Shown here: positions 17,358 through 25,268 of the stretch, one piece after another
How the letters are laid out: each line of letters opens with the position of its first letter
Numbering within the stretch: position 1 is the first letter of the stretch
Assembly: GCA_902573985.1 (NCBI GenBank)
Contig: CACGLS010000005.1
Location: 1-33,093 of the forward strand
Direction: 5' to 3'
Source of the DNA: an uncultured Pelagibacteraceae bacterium
GTDB lineage: Bacteria > Pseudomonadota > Alphaproteobacteria > Pelagibacterales > Pelagibacteraceae
DNA: 33,093 bases
The notes under the pieces: generated by a model
What the model saw: the letters and a program-made list of their open reading frames with translations, nothing else
What the model was told of the DNA's origin: nothing
The model's database searches: none
Made by a program: the position numbers and the translations under genes

Positions 17358-18350
17358 TTATTTAATTACGCCTAAATTTTTTAACAATCCAGTCATCTCG
17401 ACTGTTTGTTTTTCTAAAAATTTAACGAATTTTTTGTCTGGGTTGTAAATATTTACCCAAGCATTTCTTTTTCTGACTGCTTCCCATTCAGGTGTTTTTT
17501 GAACATCACCCAACATTTTTGCAATTTTCTTTCTCTCGCCATCACTCATACCTGGAGGGCCAAAGAAACCTCTCCAATTTACGAAGATTGCGTTAGTACC
17601 TTGCTCTTTTAAAGTAGGAACATCTGGAGCATCAGCAACTCTGTTAGGAGCTGTAATACCAAGAATTTTTACTTGATCTCTAGCACCCATTACTTCTCCC
17701 AAACCAGTCGAAAGAATTTGAGTTTCACCTGACAATAATCCTGCTAATGCTTTACCGCCTGCGTCGTAAGGAATGTAAACAACATCATTTGGATTAGCAC
17801 CAGCTTCTTTAAATGCTAATGCGCCAATCAAATGGTCCATACTTCCTCTAACAGATCCACCAGCCATTTTTACTGACTTTGGATTTGCTTTGTAAGCAGC
17901 TACTACATCTTTCCAAGAATTGTATGGTGAATTTTTTGCAGCAACAATGGCGCCGTAGTCACCTATTACACCAGCTATTGGCACTACATCTTTATAAGAT
18001 GTAACCTTTGCTGCATTCTTTTTATCTACATAACCAGAGTGTCTAGTTATTGATCTAAGAACTAATGGAGTAGATTGCACTAAAATCGTATCTGAAGGTT
18101 TAGTATTTATCATGTATGATAAAGCTTTTCCTCCACCACCACCTGACATATTTTCAAATGATGCGCTATTTAAAAAACCAGCTTTAGTTAGAGCTTCACC
18201 AGTTCCTCTAGCAGTTCCATCCCAACCACCACCAGCACCACCACCAATTACAAAGTGTAATTTGTCAGCAGCGAAAGATGTGTTTGAAACTGAAGTTAAA
18301 AGAACAGTTGCGAAAACTAGGCTGATAAGTTTTTTGAACTTATTGAACAT
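17358..18350 (-). CDS. tctC: Tripartite tricarboxylate transporter, periplasmic binding protein TctC
   Basis: A 330-residue Bug-family binding protein with a signal peptide to about residue 27 (NTSFA). It has the Gly-rich start of the family, VIGGGAGGGWDGTARGTGEA, and the conserved YIPYDAGGKALAGLLSGETQ near residue 198. The C-terminus with FGPPGMSDGERKKIAKMLGD is also typical. It captures a carboxylate in the periplasm for TctAB. It has its own good promoter just downstream of the glaH stop, a leader like those of the livK genes, and a terminator hairpin behind it. Confidence 0.94.
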   Translation of the reverse strand: MFNKFKKLISLVFATVLLTSVSNTSFAADKLHFVIGGGAGGGWDGTARGTGEALTKAGFLNSASFENMSGGGGGKALSYMINTKPSDTILVQSTPLVLRSITRHSGYVDKKNAAKVTSYKDVVPIAGVIGDYGAIVAAKNSPYNSWKDVVAAYKANPKSVKMAGGSVRGSMDHLIGALAFKEAGANPNDVVYIPYDAGGKALAGLLSGETQILSTGLGEVMGARDQVKILGITAPNRVADAPDVPTLKEQGTNAIFVNWRGFFGPPGMSDGERKKIAKMLGDVQKTPEWEAVRKRNAWVNIYNPDKKFVKFLEKQTVEMTGLLKNLGVIK

Positions 18351-18380
18351 TATTTCCCCCTGTGTTTATTAATTATACTT

Positions 18381-18409
18381 ATTAAAATAAATATCTAATC
18401 TAGAGTCAA
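18381..18409 (-). promoter_or_regulatory. tctC promoter
   Basis: On the minus strand TTGACT (18409-18404) and TTTAAT (18386-18381) are separated by exactly 17 bases. The same -10 hexamer and spacing occur before livK2. The leader AATTAATAAACACAGGGGG and AAATA lead to the ATG. The -35 starts 8 bases after the glaH stop codon, so the TTT operon is separable from the operon upstream. Confidence 0.62.
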
Positions 18410-18416
18410 CTATGTA

Positions 18417-19313
18417 TTAATTGAAAAAAGTTCCTCGAATTCTCAATAATTCTCTAGATAACCCAGAATGCTCTTTAAAAGCTTTTCTTCCATGCAACCA
18501 AAAATAGTTATTAGAGAAAATTGTCGATCCAACAGGCAAAGGAAAGCTTATTTTATTTTTACTTTGTTCTAAAGCATCTGATAATTTTTGCAAAAATAAA
18601 CCTTGTTTCATATTTTTTGGCACAGGAAATTGGTCAATATAGGAAATAACTGGCTTGCCATTTTTATCTTTTGAAAATACTGGATGTTCAACTTTATAAT
18701 CAACATTCTTGCTTTTCGGTGATCCCCATACGAAATCTTCTTGACCCACAGGATCATTACTTAAATCTTCCAAGTGTTCCCAATCATCTAAATGTAAAAT
18801 TACACTTTCTCCTCCACCTACATTCTGTTCCTCCATTTTGGTCATTATAATCCAATCAGTTTTCTCTTTTACATAAGTTCCGTCGGTGTGAAGATCTAAA
18901 TTTGTGTAGGCTTTTCTAAGATAAGAGTCGCTACTATCTTGATGCTTTACATGAAATCTTGCATAGTACTTACCTGTCATGGAGTCAAAGTTAGGATTGC
19001 CAATTAAATAAGCAAGACCTGTTGAAAGCTTGACTAAAAAATCTTTATCAAATTTCTTATTTTTGATTTCAGGCTCAACGATAGCAGTCCCAGTTTTTCT
19101 ATCATTAAGAATTTCACTTAAAGTTTTACTTAGTTTATTTTGAAATACCTCATCTAAGCTTTTTGCCAAGCTAAATCTAGAAAATGGTTTGTATTCTAAA
19201 GATAGAATTGAATGTTTTTTAAAAGGAAAAATCAATCTATCTAGGTCGCTTTCATTTAATTTTATTACACGAACTCTTTTAGAATTATTATGATCTGAAA
19301 TCGAAAAACTCAT
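18417..19313 (-). CDS. glaH: CsiD/GlaH-type glutarate 2-hydroxylase (Fe(II)/2-oxoglutarate dioxygenase)
   Basis: A 298-residue protein that parallels E. coli CsiD (GlaH) along most of its length. Shared stretches include LIGNPNFDSMTGKYYARF, SDSYLRKAYTNLDLHTDGTY, LHLDDWEHL and the YIDQFPVPK region. The iron ligands are H142 and D144 (HTD) and the distal H274 (WLHGR), and R287/R291 are candidates to bind 2-oxoglutarate. GlaH turns glutarate into L-2-hydroxyglutarate, the last specific step of lysine breakdown through cadaverine. It is somewhat shorter than the E. coli enzyme (325). The partner oxidase LhgO is not in the window. It ends the azlCD transcript and directly precedes the tctC promoter. 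Confidence 0.9.
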   Translation of the reverse strand: MSFSISDHNNSKRVRVIKLNESDLDRLIFPFKKHSILSLEYKPFSRFSLAKSLDEVFQNKLSKTLSEILNDRKTGTAIVEPEIKNKKFDKDFLVKLSTGLAYLIGNPNFDSMTGKYYARFHVKHQDSSDSYLRKAYTNLDLHTDGTYVKEKTDWIIMTKMEEQNVGGGESVILHLDDWEHLEDLSNDPVGQEDFVWGSPKSKNVDYKVEHPVFSKDKNGKPVISYIDQFPVPKNMKQGLFLQKLSDALEQSKNKISFPLPVGSTIFSNNYFWLHGRKAFKEHSGLSRELLRIRGTFFN

Positions 19314-19370
19314 TTAATCAATAGTGCCCATGATCCATAAAACAATAAAAATTGCTAATATTGGTTCCAT
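19314..19370 (-). CDS. Possible 18-residue hydrophobic mini-protein before glaH
   Basis: An ATG at 19370-19368 opens an 18-codon frame, MEPILAIFIVLWIMGTID, ending in TAA one base-step before the glaH ATG (TAAATG). The peptide is one hydrophobic segment with an acidic residue at each end, as in small membrane proteins. There is only weak ribosome-site sequence in front. It could be a small membrane protein, a leader whose translation feeds glaH, or chance in A/T-rich DNA. Confidence 0.35.
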   Translation of the reverse strand: MEPILAIFIVLWIMGTID

Positions 19371-19388
19371 TTTTAATTTTACCACAAA

Positions 19389-19715
19389 TCAAATGTTAGT
19401 CAAAAAACTTAATAAAATTGCTGAAGCAATAGTAGGAACTACTAAATTTTTTTTAGATATTATAAATATAGCAATACAAGTGAAGAATACTATCAATCTT
19501 ATTGTTAAGTCTGAGTCAGCTAAAACTCCAGCAGGAAATATTATCATTCTTCCAAGCAATGCAGCCAAAGTTGAATAGGCAACACAATTAAACCATTTAA
19601 AAATTTTAGATTTCACACTAACTTTTTCTGAAGTAAGTGCTCCCATAAATCTAGATATATATGTAGCAACTGAAGTTGCTATAATTGCATAAATTATAAT
19701 TTGACTACTTACCAT
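19389..19715 (-). CDS. azlD: AzlD family branched-chain amino-acid exporter subunit
   Basis: A 108-residue membrane protein with three or four helices that fits AzlD: YISRFMGALTSEKVSVKSKI near the N-terminus and ARLI/AGVLA-type helices (GRMIIFPAGVLADSDLTIRL). With AzlC it exports branched-chain amino acids. I chose the ATG at 19715-19713 because GGAG lies 6 bases before it; a longer frame is open upstream but would need a TTG start without a ribosome site. The chosen start overlaps the end of azlC by 11 bases. Confidence 0.85.
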   Translation of the reverse strand: MVSSQIIIYAIIATSVATYISRFMGALTSEKVSVKSKIFKWFNCVAYSTLAALLGRMIIFPAGVLADSDLTIRLIVFFTCIAIFIISKKNLVVPTIASAILLSFLTNI

Positions 19716-20409
19716 CTTTTTCTCCAAATAAATAAGCAACAGTCCCAGCTATCAATCCTGCAAATAATAGTGACCACTCAGTAGAAAATAAATAGATTAC
19801 TGGTCCTAAAGTTGTTCCTAAAATTACCGAAATTGATATGGCTATGTTTTTCATAGCGCCTATCATCATACAAAAAAAATAAATTGGATTTACAATCGCT
19901 AGTCCAATTAACATTTCTTTATTTAAAAGATCTGCTGCTAAGTAACCTATAACTGTCATAAGCACAGCTGTTAACCAAGTTCCAGTGCCAATGCCTATCC
20001 AAAAATCTATTCGATACTTTGCATTAATTTTTTTATAAGCATCTTTAGCAATTAACCACGATGAAACTGCTAGAAAATGACAAGATAAATAATATTTCCA
20101 CTTAGGTTGGGATTTATGCTCTAATAGAGGAAACAATGAAACTGTCATTGGATAAAGTCTAAAATTTACTAACCAAACTGCTAAAAAAATATTTACAACA
20201 GATGCGCCTAATAATAATGATTCAGCCATTACTAATTGTCCGGGTAGTGCGTATGTAAAAAAACTTGAGGCTGCACTTTGTTGAATGTTAAATCCAGCAT
20301 CTTTAAGTAAAGCTCCTAAAGCAACAAAACATGCCGCCAAAGGTAACGCCGGACTTCTTGCGCCTTTTAAGGATTTTAAACCTGTAAAAAAAGCTTGTGA
20401 GTTAATCAT
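19705..20409 (-). CDS. azlC: AzlC family branched-chain amino-acid exporter subunit
   Basis: A 234-residue membrane protein. It carries the AzlC elements AACFVALGALLKDAGFNIQQ near residue 26, SFFTYALPGQLVMAESLLLG, and NFRLYPMTVSLFPLLEHK near residue 82. AzlC is the large subunit of the AzlCD exporter of branched-chain amino acids. Its start overlaps the livF2 stop (ATGA), so exporter and importer genes are co-transcribed, an arrangement that suggests balancing of the same or related pools. Confidence 0.9.
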   Translation of the reverse strand: MINSQAFFTGLKSLKGARSPALPLAACFVALGALLKDAGFNIQQSAASSFFTYALPGQLVMAESLLLGASVVNIFLAVWLVNFRLYPMTVSLFPLLEHKSQPKWKYYLSCHFLAVSSWLIAKDAYKKINAKYRIDFWIGIGTGTWLTAVLMTVIGYLAADLLNKEMLIGLAIVNPIYFFCMMIGAMKNIAISISVILGTTLGPVIYLFSTEWSLLFAGLIAGTVAYLFGEKDGK

Positions 20410-21191
20410 CCACCAAGGAATAATCTTCCTACATCTGGATTTTTTAAAAGATCATCCCCTTTGCCTGCAATAGCTGTTTGACCAGATACTAAAACGTATC
20501 CTATATCTGCAAACTCTAAACCTTTTTTTGCGTTTTGTTCTACAAGTATTATTGTTTTCTTTTCTGCTTTTTGAAGATCTTCTAAAATTTCAAAAACCAT
20601 ATTTATATATTTTGGTTCCAAACCAATTGATGGTTCATCTACTAATAAAACTGATGGCTTCATAACTAATGCTCTTGAAATTTCTAATAATCTTCTCTCA
20701 CCGCCTGATAAAACTTTTGCAGGTTGATTTCTTCTATTTCTCAATCTTTCATATTTTTGAAAAATTCTCTCAGCTTCCTCATAAGCTTCGTCCTGTTTAT
20801 CTTTAATGTATCCACCCATTAAAAGATTTTCCTCAACTGTCATATCAGGAAATACTGAGTTATCTTGTAAGATATAAGCTATGCCCACTTTGCTAAGTTT
20901 TTGCGCAGGAGTTAATGTCGTAATTTCATTTCCCTCTAATTCAATTTTTCCATCAAAAATATTTGTAAAACCATATATTGAGTGAAGAATTGTAGATTTT
21001 CCCGCACCGTTAGGTCCTATTAAACATAACGATTGAGCCTTACTCACTGTTAAATCAAAATTATGTAGTATCTCCATTTTTCCGTAGCCAGCGTTTAATC
21101 CTCTAATGGTTAAATGAACATCGTTAGGAGACAATTTATTAAGATCTTCTAACCCAGGAGCTTTACCTAAAACATCGTATTGATTTGCCAT
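20406..21191 (-). CDS. livF: ABC transporter ATP-binding protein LivF (second system)
   Basis: A 261-residue ATPase with Walker A GPNGAGKST near residue 58, signature LSGGERRLLE near residue 162 and Walker B VLLVDEPSIGL near residue 181. It is longer at the N-terminus than LivF of the first system by roughly 25 residues (ANQYDVLGKAPGLEDLNKLS), ahead of the normal LTIRGLNAGYGKMEILHNF start. It works with LivG2 on the second permease. It overlaps livG2 and azlC. Confidence 0.94.
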   Translation of the reverse strand: MANQYDVLGKAPGLEDLNKLSPNDVHLTIRGLNAGYGKMEILHNFDLTVSKAQSLCLIGPNGAGKSTILHSIYGFTNIFDGKIELEGNEITTLTPAQKLSKVGIAYILQDNSVFPDMTVEENLLMGGYIKDKQDEAYEEAERIFQKYERLRNRRNQPAKVLSGGERRLLEISRALVMKPSVLLVDEPSIGLEPKYINMVFEILEDLQKAEKKTIILVEQNAKKGLEFADIGYVLVSGQTAIAGKGDDLLKNPDVGRLFLGG

Positions 21192-21925
21192 TACTGTGCT
21201 CCTAAATAAGCATCTACAACTCGCTTATCATTCTTAATTTGATCTGGTGAACCTTCTGCTAGCATTTTACCGTGCGCTAAACAGAAAATTTTTTGTGCTA
21301 AACTCATAATTACTTTCATATTGTGCTCTATGACTAATAAAGTAATTCCGTAATCTTTATTTATTTTAATTAATCTATCTATAATTCCGTTAATTAAAGT
21401 AGGATTAATACCAGCTGTAGGCTCGTCTAATAAAAGCATTTTAGGCTCATTCATCAAAGCCATTGCTAATTCCAGTAATTTTTGTTGTCCAAATGATAAA
21501 TCACCTGCTCTCAAATTTCTTTTTTGATAAAGACCTACAAAGTTTAAAATATTTTCCGCTTTCTCAGTAAGATCAGCAGGTACTTTTGCAAAAATAAATC
21601 CTGAGTCACTAGCTTTGTGACTTATTAGCATATTCTCTACACAATTAAGTTTTGAATAAATTCTTGTTTGTTGAAAAGTTCTTAACAAACCAAGTTTTGC
21701 GACTGCTGGCACAGGCATTTCAGAAACTTCTGTATTATCAAAAACAATTGATCCATTATCAATCGGATGAGTTCCAACAATAGAATTAAATAAAGTAGTT
21801 TTACCTGAACCATTAGGCCCTATTAAACCAACTATAGATCCCTGCTCTACCGAAACAGAAATATCTACGTTAGCTTGAACACCGCCAAAAGATTTACTTA
21901 CATTTTTAACTTGTAAGATACTCAT
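21191..21925 (-). CDS. livG: ABC transporter ATP-binding protein LivG (second system)
   Basis: A 244-residue ATPase with Walker A GPNGSGKTT near residue 37, signature LSFGQQKLLE near residue 144 and Walker B LLLDEPTAGINP near residue 165. LRTFQQTRIYSKLNCVENML marks the LivG subtype. It pairs with LivF2. Overlaps on both sides (ATGA with livM2, TAATG with livF2) indicate coupled translation. Confidence 0.94.
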   Translation of the reverse strand: MSILQVKNVSKSFGGVQANVDISVSVEQGSIVGLIGPNGSGKTTLFNSIVGTHPIDNGSIVFDNTEVSEMPVPAVAKLGLLRTFQQTRIYSKLNCVENMLISHKASDSGFIFAKVPADLTEKAENILNFVGLYQKRNLRAGDLSFGQQKLLELAMALMNEPKMLLLDEPTAGINPTLINGIIDRLIKINKDYGITLLVIEHNMKVIMSLAQKIFCLAHGKMLAEGSPDQIKNDKRVVDAYLGAQ

Positions 21926-22986
21926 TTTAATTCCACCTGTGCTTTACGATCTTTTTCATCTATCACTTCACCAAATCTTTCAGGATATTTTTCTCGCAAC
22001 CAACCCATTAATCCTTCTGGGAAATAAACTACGATTACAACAATTAAAACTCCTAGCGCAACATATTGCCAGCCTAATATTAACGTCCAAAGTCCTTCTT
22101 TGAAAAAATGGAATAAAGTTGCCCCTATCACTGGGCCCCACAAAGTTCCTTTACCACCAAGAATTGCCATAAGAACCATGAATACTCCCATCTCTCTTCC
22201 GTCAAAAGCAACATCTGTAGAGTCTATATACCCAATTAGTCCACCCATAATTCCACCAGCAAGACCACAGAAGAATGCAGAACACATCCAACCTACAATT
22301 TTATATTTCATAGTTTGGATACCCATTGCTTCTGCTTTATCTTCGTTGTCTCTTATCGCATTTAAAATTAATCTAAATCTAGAACCGTAAATATATTTAA
22401 CAAAAACAAATGTTCCGATTAATAATGCAAAACTTAAAAAATAGAAAAATTTTCCTCTGGCTTCAGCGTCAACGATTTCAGCAGGAAAAGGTGGTGTGGT
22501 AAAACCTTGACCAGCTCCAATAATTTCTATTCCTCCAGCAATTTCACCTGCAGCGATCCCTAAACCTAATGTGCAAATAGCAAAGTAGTGGCCTCTCAAA
22601 CCTAATATAGCGTAACCTATCGCACCTGCTATAATAGTTGGTATAATAGCTGCAACCAATAATCCGACACCTATTCCTTGAAAATATTGCGTTGTGGTAT
22701 GGACAAATGTTTTTTCTCCACCACTTTCAGTCCATTCTGCTAATGGAAAAAACATGCCAACCTGAACCGAGGCAGTTAAATACATTCCAAGACCATAGAA
22801 AAGAATATTTCCAAATGTGTTATAGCCCATCTCTCCACCTTGTAAATTCCATGTCATTGCTAGAACGATCAAGACACAAAGATATGTAAGCTGAACTTTA
22901 AAAGCAGAAAATAAATAAGGCGCGGTTAAACCTAATATAATTAAGCCAGAATATAAGATTAAATCTTTTTGTTTTAGTTTTTCCAT
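21922..22986 (-). CDS. livM: ABC transporter permease LivM (second system)
   Basis: A 354-residue permease with the LivM core: LRGHYFAICTLGLGIAAGEI near residue 128 and the ATPase-contact loop ILNAIRDNEDKAEAMGIQT near residue 213. The C-terminus is long and charged (YPERFGEVIDEKDRKAQVEL). A periplasmic-loop insert near residues 80-105 is not seen in LivM of the first system. Its start codon directly follows the livH2 stop with no gap. Confidence 0.93.
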   Translation of the reverse strand: MEKLKQKDLILYSGLIILGLTAPYLFSAFKVQLTYLCVLIVLAMTWNLQGGEMGYNTFGNILFYGLGMYLTASVQVGMFFPLAEWTESGGEKTFVHTTTQYFQGIGVGLLVAAIIPTIIAGAIGYAILGLRGHYFAICTLGLGIAAGEIAGGIEIIGAGQGFTTPPFPAEIVDAEARGKFFYFLSFALLIGTFVFVKYIYGSRFRLILNAIRDNEDKAEAMGIQTMKYKIVGWMCSAFFCGLAGGIMGGLIGYIDSTDVAFDGREMGVFMVLMAILGGKGTLWGPVIGATLFHFFKEGLWTLILGWQYVALGVLIVVIVVYFPEGLMGWLREKYPERFGEVIDEKDRKAQVELK

Positions 22987-23880
22987 TTATTTCAGATATT
23001 CCCTTTTTCTCGAAAGTTTAAATCTTCTGTAAACTAATATTAAGACTAGTAGTAAAAATACTGCACCTATTCTAAACTCTGTTCCTAAAATATAATCAGC
23101 AAATTCCTCAAAAAGACCTAGCCCCATCCCAGAAACTGCTACTGCAGGTAAATTTCCAAGACCTGCAACAATAACTATCATGAAAGATCTTACTGTATAT
23201 GGAAGTCCTACATATGGGTGAAGAGTTAGAGTTATTGAAATTAAAGCTCCTGCAATTCCACATAGCGCAGCGTTAATTCCAAAAGTTGCCGCATAAACTT
23301 TTTCTGTATCTACACCTAAAATTTTTGCAGCTCTAGCATTTTGTGCTGTAGCTCTTATAGCTCGTCCAAGTCTGGATTTTTTCATATAAATAACCAAAGC
23401 TACTGCATATAAAACACTTATAAAAGCAGAGAATATTTTTGAATTTGGTAAGGTTACTGAATTATCAAATAACATTGTTGTTCCGTATTCAGACTGTGCA
23501 ACAACTACGTCTGCACCGAAAATAAAATTCATTAATTGTTGGAAAACAATAGCTATTCCAAAAGTTGCTAAAATAGAAATAAATAAGTCTCGGTCTACAA
23601 CTTTATTTATAACAAGTTTATAAAGTCCCCATCCAACAAAAAACATTATTATTGGAGAAATAATAACTCCCCAAGCAGGATGAATTCCCCAAAGATAAAT
23701 AGTGTATGCAATATAACCTCCAAGAATTACTAAATCACCTTGTGCAATATTAATTATATTCATCACTCCCCACTGGAGAGCCATTCCATATGCTATCAAA
23801 GCAAATAAGATTCCTAATAGAATTCCGTCCAGTGAAGCCTGGACCATTAACATTGGAGCTTTAAAAATAAGAAAGTCCAT
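22987..23880 (-). CDS. livH: ABC transporter permease LivH (second system)
   Basis: A 297-residue permease with the LivH elements ASLDGILLGILFALIAYGMA, WGVMNIINIAQGDLVILGGY and the loop GRAIRATAQNARAAKILGVD. It forms the channel with LivM2. It is the first gene after the livK2 terminator: the terminator stem ends about 22 bases before its ATG, with no space for a promoter, so expression of the membrane parts depends on read-through. Confidence 0.93.
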   Translation of the reverse strand: MDFLIFKAPMLMVQASLDGILLGILFALIAYGMALQWGVMNIINIAQGDLVILGGYIAYTIYLWGIHPAWGVIISPIIMFFVGWGLYKLVINKVVDRDLFISILATFGIAIVFQQLMNFIFGADVVVAQSEYGTTMLFDNSVTLPNSKIFSAFISVLYAVALVIYMKKSRLGRAIRATAQNARAAKILGVDTEKVYAATFGINAALCGIAGALISITLTLHPYVGLPYTVRSFMIVIVAGLGNLPAVAVSGMGLGLFEEFADYILGTEFRIGAVFLLLVLILVYRRFKLSRKREYLK

Positions 23881-23902
23881 AAAATTTCAAAACTTATAAA
23901 AG

Positions 23903-23930
23903 AAAAGCCCCTAGAAAACTAGGGGCTTTT
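23903..23930 (-). terminator. Intrinsic terminator/attenuator between livK2 and livH2
   Basis: AAAAGCCCCTAG (23903-23914) and CTAGGGGCTTTT (23919-23930) form a perfect 12-base stem with a four-base loop. On the minus strand the stem ends in TTTT and is followed by CTTTT. It lies 18 bases after the livK2 stop. It should favour a short livK2 transcript over the whole operon. Confidence 0.9.
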
Positions 23931-23948
23931 CAAATTATTCAGAAGTTA

Positions 23949-25190
23949 TTAGCTTCTTTCAGACCATTTCGGGATTGGATGATAGAACTTATCAGAAGCC
24001 CATTTTGTAGGAGCTACTACTCTATTCTCACAATCATCGCCTTTACATCTTACTTGGAACAAGATCATTGGCTTAGCAACGTTTTGGCCACCAGGTCCAA
24101 ATTTAATGTTTCCATAGAAAGTTTGCATTTCTGTATCAACTAGCGCATCTCTCACTGCATCTCTGTCAAAAGAATTTGCTCTTTCGAACGCATCCTTGAA
24201 CACTAATAATGCTGCAGAAGACTCAGCTGATTGATATGGCGGGTCATATCCAAATTCTTTTTGGAAGTCTTTAGCGTATTTCTTACCAGAGCCAAAGAAT
24301 TTATCTTTGTAAGATAAATTTTTGTGCCACTGAGAAGCACACAATGCGAATTCTGATTTCTTTCCGTGTTGTTTTGAAAGTTTTGCAGCATCACAGTGTG
24401 TCATCGCTAACATAGGAACATCAACTTTCATTTCAGAAATTTGTCTGATTGCAGTTAATGCACCTTTTGTGTGACCTGATACAACAAGCACATCTGGCTT
24501 AACAGCTTTTACTTTAGCCAATGTAGCTGCCATATCGTTAAGTTCTTTTGGTAGTTTGTCATCGATGATGATCTCAGATCCAGTTCTTTTTGCTGCATCT
24601 AAAATACCAAGTCTCACGTCTTGTGAGAAAGCATCTTGTTCAAATGCTTGAGCAATTTTTACTCCTTTACCACCGTTTTTTTCTACCGCTAAATCAATAG
24701 CTACTTCAAGGTATTGGTTAGCTGGTGATAACACCGCAAACAAATATTTGTATCCTTTTGTAAATAAAGATCTAGATGCACCATTCGCTTCAACCATAGG
24801 AATTTTATATTTCTCGGTTACTGGTGCAATGGCTTTCGTTAAACCTGAACTGTATGGTCCAAGCATGTAATGAACGCCATCTTGTTTAATTAGTCTTTCA
24901 GCTAACTGAGCGGCTCTTTTTGGGTTTGACTCATCATCATAGTAAATGATCTCAAACTTATATTTCTTACCTTGTACTTCTACTCCACCCATTTTGTTAA
25001 TTCTGTCAACGGCCATGTTGTAACCATTTTGAGTATGAACTCCATTCGAAGAGTATTTACCTGTAAGAGATATTGCAGAACCTAACACAATGTACTCACC
25101 TTCTACTTTTGCAAAAGAAGAAGTAAAAGATACAAGTGCTAAAGTTATTGCTGAAATAAATGTAACAAATAGTTTAGCTATTTTATTCAT
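23949..25190 (-). CDS. Liv-type ABC transporter periplasmic binding protein (second system)
   Basis: A 413-residue exported protein with a signal peptide to about residue 27 (TSSFA). A type I binding fold follows: VLGSAISLTGKYSSNGVHTQ, DDESNPKRAAQLAERLIKQD and YMLGPYSSGLTKAIAPVTEK. It differs strongly from LivK of the first system and is about 45 residues longer, with a C-terminal extension VAPTKWASDKFYHPIPKW and two close Cys (RCKGDDCEN) that may form a disulfide. So the ligand is probably different; it may be another amino acid or a carboxylate-containing compound. It is the first gene of the second operon, with the best promoter in the window. Confidence 0.9.
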   Translation of the reverse strand: MNKIAKLFVTFISAITLALVSFTSSFAKVEGEYIVLGSAISLTGKYSSNGVHTQNGYNMAVDRINKMGGVEVQGKKYKFEIIYYDDESNPKRAAQLAERLIKQDGVHYMLGPYSSGLTKAIAPVTEKYKIPMVEANGASRSLFTKGYKYLFAVLSPANQYLEVAIDLAVEKNGGKGVKIAQAFEQDAFSQDVRLGILDAAKRTGSEIIIDDKLPKELNDMAATLAKVKAVKPDVLVVSGHTKGALTAIRQISEMKVDVPMLAMTHCDAAKLSKQHGKKSEFALCASQWHKNLSYKDKFFGSGKKYAKDFQKEFGYDPPYQSAESSAALLVFKDAFERANSFDRDAVRDALVDTEMQTFYGNIKFGPGGQNVAKPMILFQVRCKGDDCENRVVAPTKWASDKFYHPIPKWSERS

Positions 25191-25226
25191 TATTTCCCTT
25201 CTTGTTAATTAATTAATTAATGATTA

Positions 25227-25255
25227 ATTAAAACAAGAAATGGAGATTTTGACAA
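25227..25255 (-). promoter_or_regulatory. livK2 promoter
   Basis: On the minus strand TTGTCA (25255-25250) and TTTAAT (25232-25227) are spaced by exactly 17 bases, each one base from consensus. The transcript would start near 25220, giving a leader of about 30 bases: TTAATTAATTAATTAA, then AACAAGAAGGG and AAATA before the ATG. Confidence 0.65.
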
Positions 25256-25268
25256 CAGTAAGAAGTGA

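Noticed and set aside
19716-19739. Longer azlD with a TTG start
   Set aside because: No ribosome site; the internal ATG at 19715 has GGAG at a normal distance.
22100-22889. Plus-strand open frames inside livM2
   Set aside because: Low-complexity, Pro/Ile-rich translations opposite a well-conserved permease; not credible genes.
24203-24394. Minus-strand frame inside livK2 in another reading frame
   Set aside because: Fully within the livK2 coding sequence and without family resemblance.
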